NCBI RefSeq assembly: GCF_020618415.1
Contig: NZ_CP085344.1
Coordinates: 2,813,001-2,877,000, forward strand
DNA from: Cupriavidus sp. MP-37
GTDB lineage: Bacteria > Pseudomonadota > Gammaproteobacteria > Burkholderiales > Burkholderiaceae
Reading direction: 5' to 3'
Length of the DNA: 64,000 nucleotides
Below, one piece after another: positions 58,663 through 64,000 of this stretch (the first letter of the stretch is position 1; the number at the start of each line of letters is the position of its first letter). Below the pieces are notes generated by a model, which did no database searches, was not told where the DNA came from, and worked only from the letters and a program-made list of their open reading frames with translations. A program made the position numbers and the translations under genes.

Positions 58663-58665
58663 CAG

Positions 58666-59292
58666 ATGCCCAAACGAATCCTTCCCCTGACTGATGCCCA
58701 ATGCCGCCAGGCCAAGTACAGCGCCGACGGCGGCAACCGGCTCCGCGATGGCGGAGGCCTCTATCTGGAGGTGCTACCCAGTGGCGCCAGGAAATGGCGG
58801 ATGAAGTATCAGCGGCCGGGCACGAAGTCGGAGAACCTGCTCACGTTTGGCGACTATCCGCAGATCAGCTTGGCCGCGGCCAGGGACCGACGTGCCGAAG
58901 CAAAGCGACTGCTGGCCGACAACATCGATCCCGCCCTTCAGCGCGACATAGACCGGCAAACCGCCGCTGCCGCAGCTGCAAATACCTTCGAGGCCATCGC
59001 AAACGAATGGCTTGCCATCAAACGCAAGGGATGGAGCTCCAGCCATGACAAGCGCGTCACGGCAATCCTCAACAACGACATCTTTCCGCAGATTGGCAAG
59101 CGCCCCATTGGCAGCCTGAACGGCCCCACGGTCCTCGCGGTGCTGAGACGGATCGAACAACGCGGAGCCCATCAGATTGCCATGAAGGCTCTGGAGGCTT
59201 GTGGCGGCATATGCCGGCACGCCTGCGCAATCGGCGCCTCCGATCGAGACCGTGCCGCGCCTGGAGCGGCTTGGCCTCCAGGCCATACCTGA
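58666..59292 (+). pseudogene. Truncated P4-type tyrosine recombinase (integrase)
   Basis: 208 residues against about 400 in intact relatives. It begins MPKRILPLTDAQCRQAKYSA and contains the DUF4102-type arm-binding domain (LRDGGGLYLEVLPSGARKWRMKYQ, FGDYPQISLAAARDRRAEAKRLL), then the core-binding SAM-like domain (ANTFEAIANEWLAIKRKGWS, RVTAILNNDIFPQIGKRPIGSL). The frame degenerates soon after KALEACGGICRHACAIGASDRDR. The whole catalytic domain with the Arg, His-x-x-Arg and Tyr residues is missing, so it cannot recombine DNA. It lies next to tRNA-Thr as expected for this integrase type. Confidence 0.85.
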
Positions 59293-59334
59293 GCTCGAAG
59301 ATGGCCGAATGCCGCCATAGTGGTGCCTTCTGCC

Positions 59335-60321
59335 TTAACTGCTAGGCCCGCTCTGCGCGGGCCTATCCTTTTCAGCCATACCGTCCAAAGGTTGTTCACC
59401 ATCGTCCTGGTATCCCGGATGACTGTCCCACCCACATTCGCGGCAAGCCTCGAAGTAGGCCCCATCAGGCTGAATCTCGATATCAAAAAAGGTACGCACG
59501 TTGCGTGACTTGCAACGTGGGCACTGCTCGACACGATCCGTGCGTTCCCGACTTAGCAAACGGGCGTAATGCTTCACGATGGCGTCAACAGCATCAACGG
59601 CGATCAGCGCCGCAGTCTTGCTCGCGTTGCGATGATGCGTCAGCCAGTTCACGAGTGGCCATGCCTTATCGGTTGCCGCCCTCAAATAGTTGCGCAGTTC
59701 ATCGTTTCTTTCGCCTGGGCATAGGTGTCCAGTCAGTAACCTATTCCATGCCACGACGTCGGCGTCTTTGGGCCTATCCCCATCCACAGGCACATCGACA
59801 CGGCGCCGAACGGCGGCAACAAGCGAAATGAGGCATTCACGTAGCTGCATGCCGACCGCCTGTAGGTCAACCGCTTCCACCGCCCGTTCCAACAAATCTG
59901 TGGCTTGATTCTGACGCCGAAACACTTCATCGAAGGGGGTAGGCTCCGGCTCCCCAGCGCGTTCCGAATGACTTGCTACGCGCATCATGAGGCCAACGTG
60001 AAACGACAGCGTGTAGTCCAAGCTCGGGAAGTGGCGTTGCGAATATAGATTTGTCGGGTTAGTGATTACCCACCAACGGTCTTTGTCCGTCGACACATCC
60101 CAGATCTCGTAAGGCTGGCCCATGACGTACTCGGTCTTCACGCGCTCTACATTCTGTACTGCCTCTTCGCGCGCTTGGCTCTCTACATAGTCGGCAATGT
60201 CCTTTTCTGCGTAGTAGTCGCGTTCAGGGCTGTACCGTCCCAGTTGATCCGCAGGCAGCGGATGGTCAGGTGGCAGGACACAGTCCCCTTGTGGCTTGTC
60301 GGTTGCGGCTTCTTCGCTCAT
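59335..60321 (-). CDS. Zinc-ribbon protein of unknown function, island cargo
   Basis: A 328-residue protein I do not recognise. No signal peptide or membrane helix. Residues about 60-130 contain YEIWDVSTDKDRWWVITNPT and HFPSLDYTLSFHVGLMMR; residues about 140-260 are helical and charged (AVDLQAVGMQLRECLISLVAAVRRR, AWPLVNWLTHHRNASKTAALIAVDAVDAIVKHY). A zinc ribbon is visible near the end: CPRC at 267-270 and CREC at 293-296. The gene is divergent from the SIR2 gene with 695 bp between them. Helical domain plus zinc ribbon suggests nucleic-acid or partner binding, but no function can be assigned. Confidence 0.7.
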   Translation of the reverse strand: MSEEAATDKPQGDCVLPPDHPLPADQLGRYSPERDYYAEKDIADYVESQAREEAVQNVERVKTEYVMGQPYEIWDVSTDKDRWWVITNPTNLYSQRHFPSLDYTLSFHVGLMMRVASHSERAGEPEPTPFDEVFRRQNQATDLLERAVEAVDLQAVGMQLRECLISLVAAVRRRVDVPVDGDRPKDADVVAWNRLLTGHLCPGERNDELRNYLRAATDKAWPLVNWLTHHRNASKTAALIAVDAVDAIVKHYARLLSRERTDRVEQCPRCKSRNVRTFFDIEIQPDGAYFEACRECGWDSHPGYQDDGEQPLDGMAEKDRPAQSGPSS

Positions 60322-61016
60322 TGGAATCCAGCGTTTCGCTGTTCTAGTTGCCAGTCACTCGTCGGAATCTTCCCCACCGCCAGGGCGGCGGATCAAGCAA
60401 CTTTACCAGTGCCATCGGGTGGTGCGGAATCCGAAAAAACTTGTGGGTCAGTGTAGTTTGTTCGCTAACCCTATGATTTATAAGGAAATTGACACCACAG
60501 TTTCGGTCGTTTTTGCCACGATTTGCTTTTCTTTTGCCACACCGCCATTTTGGCGACCCGCCCCTTTCTTTTCCTTTTTTCCTTTTAAAATCAAAGAGAA
60601 AGAGAAAGAAGACGGAGAAAATAGCAAACGGCAAGCTGCCACGGCTTCAGGGCGCTGCCTATTTTTTGAGCCACGGAATTGGAAGGCCGCCACGCGTAAT
60701 TTCGTGGTATTCCGATGGCAAGCGATCCGTTGATTTATCAGGGCCCGCGGGCGATTGGTGAGGCCTTGCCACGGTGCCAGGGCAATTTTTGCCCGTGTCC
60801 CTCCTAGATGGCATCGGAGGGCATCCGCACCAACTCAAGTGCCGAACTCCCCAGCCCTGGGCTCTTATTTGTCGGTGACCCGCTGGCTCTTTGATCGCCG
60901 GTCGGCCTAGTCGTCGCGGATAGTAAGATTCAGATTTGTCGCTATTGCCCAGGGGGCAATAGCCCCGCCATAGGTCTCTAGTAGAGCCGAGCTTTGACTA
61001 ATTGGAAAAGACGCAT
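60322..61016. other. AT-richer divergent spacer in the island
   Basis: About 695 bp with low coding quality. It should hold the promoters of the zinc-ribbon gene (minus) and the SIR2 gene (plus). A pyrimidine-rich tract (CTTTCTTTTCC and TTTTTTCC, about 60565-60590) runs into a purine-rich tract (AAAGAGAAAGAGAAAG, about 60593-60610). A short frame through 60296-60733 overlaps the start of the divergent gene and is not credible. No tRNA or CRISPR seen. Confidence 0.6.
60942..60962. promoter_or_regulatory. Perfect inverted repeat before the SIR2 gene
   Basis: CTATTGCCC (60942-60950) and GGGCAATAG (60954-60962) with a 3-nt spacer, 54 bases before the SIR2 start and without a T run. It is either an operator or an RNA hairpin in the 5' leader. 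Confidence 0.5.
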
Positions 61017-64000
61017 ATGCGCTTCATCTCGGATGGCCCAGCTATACCTGACGATCTCCTCACCGCGCGCGACGCTGGTCAGGTACTGTTCTTTTGCGGT
61101 GCGGGTGTGTCGATGGGGGAAGCACGATTGCCCGACTTCACCACGCTAGCGGAACGAGTGCTAGCACTACTAGGCTCATCAATGGATAGTCCAGCACGTC
61201 GGCTATTCAATGACACACGCCGGTTTGAGAAGGAAAGCGGTCTTACCGGGATGGTTGCGACAGACCGAATCTTCGGCTTGCTCGAGCGCGAGTTTGAGGC
61301 AACTGAGGTTCGGGAGGCTGTTGCAACGGCTATACAGCCCAAGCCGGGTTATGGCCTTGGTGCGCATAGGATCCTGCTCGATCTCTCCAGATCCCGTGGA
61401 GGTGCACACCGGCTTGTCACAACCAATTTCGACCGACTCTTCGAGGAATGCGAGCCGGGATTGAGTTCCTTCAATCCGCCTCATTTACCGGACCCTAACA
61501 GAGACAATGACTTCCGGGGCATCATTCATTTGCATGGGCGTGTTGACGAAAAATATCACAGAGCTTGTGATGATGAATTTGTCCTTTCGAGCGCCGACTT
61601 CGGCCATGCCTATCTTTCGGATGGCTGGGCCACACGCTATATCCAAGCCCTGTTACAACGATTCCGAATTGTGTTCGTCGGCTATTCCGCTGACGACCCA
61701 CCGGTCAGGTATCTCCTTGAAGCATTAAACCGCTTCGCGCCGCCAGCGCACGCCTTGTATGCATTCCAATCTGGAGACATTAGGGAGGCGGCAGCACAAT
61801 GGGCGCATAAGGGTGTAGAGCCCATTTCTTACAACAATGCCGATCGACGGCACTCCACACTCTGGGAAACATTGGCAGCGTGGGCGGAGCGAGCGCGCGA
61901 TGTGGACGGTTGGCATGATCGGCTACTTGAAAAAGCCGTAGTTGGACCAGCGATGCTGGCGCCGCATCAACGCGGAATGATCAAGCATCTCGCTTCGACA
62001 CACGAAGGTACAAAGCTCCTAGCCACATCCGCTACCTTGCTACCTGCGGAGTGGTTGTTTGTCCTCGATCGGCAAGCGAGGTACGGGCGTCCAGAAAAAG
62101 CCGACCCCTACGACGAAATGAGCGTTCGCTTTGATCCGTTCGATGCGTTTGGCCTGGACAGCGATACTCTCCCCGTCAATCCCGAAAACACCTTCGAAAA
62201 GCGACAAGTGCCAGCGGATGCATGGGATGCCCTGGTAGCAACAGCCACGGATCGTGAACGGCTCCCAGTTCAGGCCACCGCTCAATTCCGAAGCGGTGCG
62301 GGAATTCCGGCATTACCGCCCCGCATTTGGAACCTTGGATGTTGGCTAGCAAGAATTGTGCATCAACCTGCCGCGCTATGGTGGGCCGCCGACCAAGCCC
62401 CCCTGCACCGCGACGTGCAACAACTCATCGAAAGTTCCCTACGCCGAGAGAAGGAACGATTTCCGCCAGCCGTACGTGATGGCTGGCGGGTTCTGCTGCA
62501 AGCCTGGCAGCAGGAGCCCGCTAAGCCGAGCCATGAGAAGTACCTGATTGAGGAAAAAGGGCGCCTCTATGGTTGGACACCTGCTCTGGTGCGCGAGGCA
62601 ATAGCCCTCTATCGGCCCATCTTGGAAGTGAGGCGGGCCTTCGGAGCAAAGGCGCCACTGGCTAGTCCCCATCTAGCGGTAAAAGACATCCTTTATGCCC
62701 ATGTCGAATATCCGCGACCACATGAGGCAATAGAGATTCCGCCCGACATGCTCGCACAGGCGGCGGCCCTGCTTCGGCAACAGATAGAGCACGCCATTGA
62801 ACTGGAACAGGAGATCGTTGGGAGTGATGACATTTACTTTGACACACTCCAAGGCGAGGATGGAGAGCCTCCGGATGAGGACAGCTATGGTTTGACCGGC
62901 CATCTGGTCATATATACAAATATGGTGACTCGGCTTGCAGTTGTAGACAGGCAAGCCGCCCGTATTGAAATTGCTCAATGGCCCCGAAGCGATTCGGTTT
63001 CCATCCGCATGCGCATATGGGCCGCGGGACGAATCGATATGTCGACGGCAGAAGAAGCATGTCAGATTTTTCAAGCGCTTGACGGCGAGACGTTCTGGAG
63101 TGATCGGCAAGAGCGAGACCTGCTCTTTGCATTGCGTGACCGCTGGGCCGAGCTGCCACCCCACTGTGTCGCCGAAGTGGAGAAGCGCCTGCTGGAGGCA
63201 CGCTTCCCATGGGGTGAGCAGCGGGAAGATCGGGAAGCACTGATTGCGTACTGCCGCCTCTGCCGCCTACATTGGTTCTGGAAGCAAGGGATCAAATTCA
63301 CATTCAACTATGACTCAGTATTTGCTTCGCTACGTGCTCAAGCGCCGGATTGGACAGAGGAAGCAAGCGACCACACCGCACAGCCTAACGTTCCTAAAGT
63401 GTCCTCTATTCAGACTGACACTAACGCTAGCAGCCTGGAGCATCTGCCGCTTGGCGAAATCCTTGAGAGCGCGGAGGCCATTGGCGAGAGCCAATACGAT
63501 TCGCGAGTCTTAAGACAGCCATTCCGTGGTCTCGTTAAGAAGAGGCCTACGCGAGCGCTTAGCGCGCTGACCGCCTCAGGGCGCAGGGGGAAGTTTTTTC
63601 CGTGGGCATGGAGGGCGCTACTCTCTTCCGAAGGCGGGGCGGCAACGTCACCACGCATGCTTTGTGTTATTGGAGGGCGTCTAGCGCGCCTTTCGCCCAT
63701 CCAAATGAGGGAGATCATCTATCCTGCGTCGAACTGGCTCCGCACCTATAGCGAGCGACTTCTTTCCGAACGGCCACAAATTTTCGAGGTAGTTTGGAGC
63801 GCAATAATTGAAGCACTAAGAGAAGGCGATGGTACAAAAAAAGGGACCGCAGCCGGAACCCGCAGATGGGTCGATGAGAGCTTGAACCGCCCGGGCGGGT
63901 ATATGGCCGACGCATTGTTTAGAAGCCCTCATGTCAGTGAGCTTACGCCCGACACTGGCTTGCCTGAGTCTTTCAAATGCCGTCTTACCCAACTGATCGG
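61017..64000 (+). CDS. SIR2-domain anti-phage defence protein (Dsr1-like), 3' end beyond window
   Basis: An uninterrupted frame of 994 codons from ATG 61017 that is still open at the right edge. Residues about 20-220 form a SIR2_2-type NADase domain: VLFFCGAGVSMGEARLPDF (NAD loop GAGVS at 28-32), LVTTNFDRLFEE (TTNFD at 135-139, catalytic-type Asn137), FRGIIHLHGRVDE (His173) and IVFVGYSADDPPVRYLLEAL. Over 750 further residues follow without a recognised enzyme motif and include LPAEWLFVLDRQ-like and GGYMADALFRSPHVSEL stretches resembling the DUF4020 region of Dsr1. Such proteins deplete NAD+ after phage infection. Codon use is unlike the chromosome. The family call is by motif and length only. 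Confidence 0.85.
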   Translation, partial: MRFISDGPAIPDDLLTARDAGQVLFFCGAGVSMGEARLPDFTTLAERVLALLGSSMDSPARRLFNDTRRFEKESGLTGMVATDRIFGLLEREFEATEVREAVATAIQPKPGYGLGAHRILLDLSRSRGGAHRLVTTNFDRLFEECEPGLSSFNPPHLPDPNRDNDFRGIIHLHGRVDEKYHRACDDEFVLSSADFGHAYLSDGWATRYIQALLQRFRIVFVGYSADDPPVRYLLEALNRFAPPAHALYAFQSGDIREAAAQWAHKGVEPISYNNADRRHSTLWETLAAWAERARDVDGWHDRLLEKAVVGPAMLAPHQRGMIKHLASTHEGTKLLATSATLLPAEWLFVLDRQARYGRPEKADPYDEMSVRFDPFDAFGLDSDTLPVNPENTFEKRQVPADAWDALVATATDRERLPVQATAQFRSGAGIPALPPRIWNLGCWLARIVHQPAALWWAADQAPLHRDVQQLIESSLRREKERFPPAVRDGWRVLLQAWQQEPAKPSHEKYLIEEKGRLYGWTPALVREAIALYRPILEVRRAFGAKAPLASPHLAVKDILYAHVEYPRPHEAIEIPPDMLAQAAALLRQQIEHAIELEQEIVGSDDIYFDTLQGEDGEPPDEDSYGLTGHLVIYTNMVTRLAVVDRQAARIEIAQWPRSDSVSIRMRIWAAGRIDMSTAEEACQIFQALDGETFWSDRQERDLLFALRDRWAELPPHCVAEVEKRLLEARFPWGEQREDREALIAYCRLCRLHWFWKQGIKFTFNYDSVFASLRAQAPDWTEEASDHTAQPNVPKVSSIQTDTNASSLEHLPLGEILESAEAIGESQYDSRVLRQPFRGLVKKRPTRALSALTASGRRGKFFPWAWRALLSSEGGAATSPRMLCVIGGRLARLSPIQMREIIYPASNWLRTYSERLLSERPQIFEVVWSAIIEALREGDGTKKGTAAGTRRWVDESLNRPGGYMADALFRSPHVSELTPDTGLPESFKCRLTQLI

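Larger units (their letters stand above)
58493..64000. mobile_element. Left part of a genomic island inserted at tRNA-Thr
   Basis: Right after the tRNA the sequence changes: a P4-type integrase fragment, lower GC, codon use with frequent CTA, TTA, AGA and ATA, and cargo genes without chromosomal function (zinc-ribbon protein, SIR2 protein). The far end and the second attachment copy are outside the window, so the size is unknown. Confidence 0.75.

Noticed and set aside
60296..60733. Frame of 145 codons in the spacer before the SIR2 gene
   Set aside because: It overlaps the start of the divergent gene and runs through homopurine and homopyrimidine tracts; no ribosome site or motif.
58493..64000. 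Second copy of the tRNA-Thr 3' end (attachment site) within the window
   Set aside because: I found no repeat of the tRNA end in the visible island, so its far border must lie beyond 64000.

Overview
The window looks like a stretch of the main chromosome of a Cupriavidus (Burkholderiales, beta-proteobacterium), close to C. necator or C. taiwanensis. The basis is the very high GC content, the tpiA-secG-tRNA-Leu-nuoAB and ilvBHC-psd-pssA-leuA gene orders, and protein sequences typical of that genus. This is recognition by eye, not a database search.

1-6463 (minus strand): housekeeping genes rpsO, pnp, a quinone oxidoreductase, tpiA, secG, tRNA-Leu(GAG), nuoA and the cut-off nuoB. 6628-8618: an orphan branched-chain-type periplasmic binding protein and a divergent lipoprotein. 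8730-16447 (minus): branched-chain amino acid synthesis (ilvBHC, leuA) wrapped around phospholipid genes (psd, pssA) and a BON-LysM protein. leuA is preceded by a short leader peptide rich in rare CTA leucine codons and by a terminator hairpin, which is a classical attenuator layout.

16826-20267 (plus): a sigma-70 family factor with overlapping or abutting DUF3619 and DUF3106 genes, then RDD and hydrolase genes. 20303-22989: a likely phosphate-starvation lipid-remodelling operon (metallophosphoesterase, GT4 glycosyltransferase, diacylglycerol kinase) behind four Pho-box-like repeats at 11-bp spacing. 23104-28797: TetR, LOG, DUF924, truncated haemoglobin, an FtsX-type permease without its ATPase, and DUF4126. 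28918-30981: a ModE-like regulator divergent from an orphan tungstate-binding protein, with a palindromic operator between them.

31013-49071: a purine catabolism region. A LysR regulator sits next to xdhABC, an adenine-deaminase-type enzyme and guaD. Further on come puuD, uraH, a GntR regulator with visible operators, a purine permease, puuE and uraD. Together they would take adenine and guanine through xanthine and urate to allantoin and allantoate. Inserted in this region are a fatty acid desaturase, a yybP-ykoY manganese riboswitch with its GDT1-family transporter, and a gene-free 1.2 kb block made of a large inverted repeat with arms of about 360 bp.

49253-58271: porin, a small Cys/His-rich protein, maeB, a DUF4136 lipoprotein, pepN and fbp. 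At 58417 lies tRNA-Thr(CGT), and straight after it a horizontally acquired island begins. It holds a P4-type integrase fragment without its catalytic domain, an unrecognised zinc-ribbon protein, and from 61017 to the right edge one uninterrupted reading frame (994 codons, still open). That frame encodes a SIR2-like NADase domain followed by a very long C-terminal region, and best fits an anti-phage defence-associated sirtuin of the Dsr1 type. This edge is the most promising place for an undescribed defence system.
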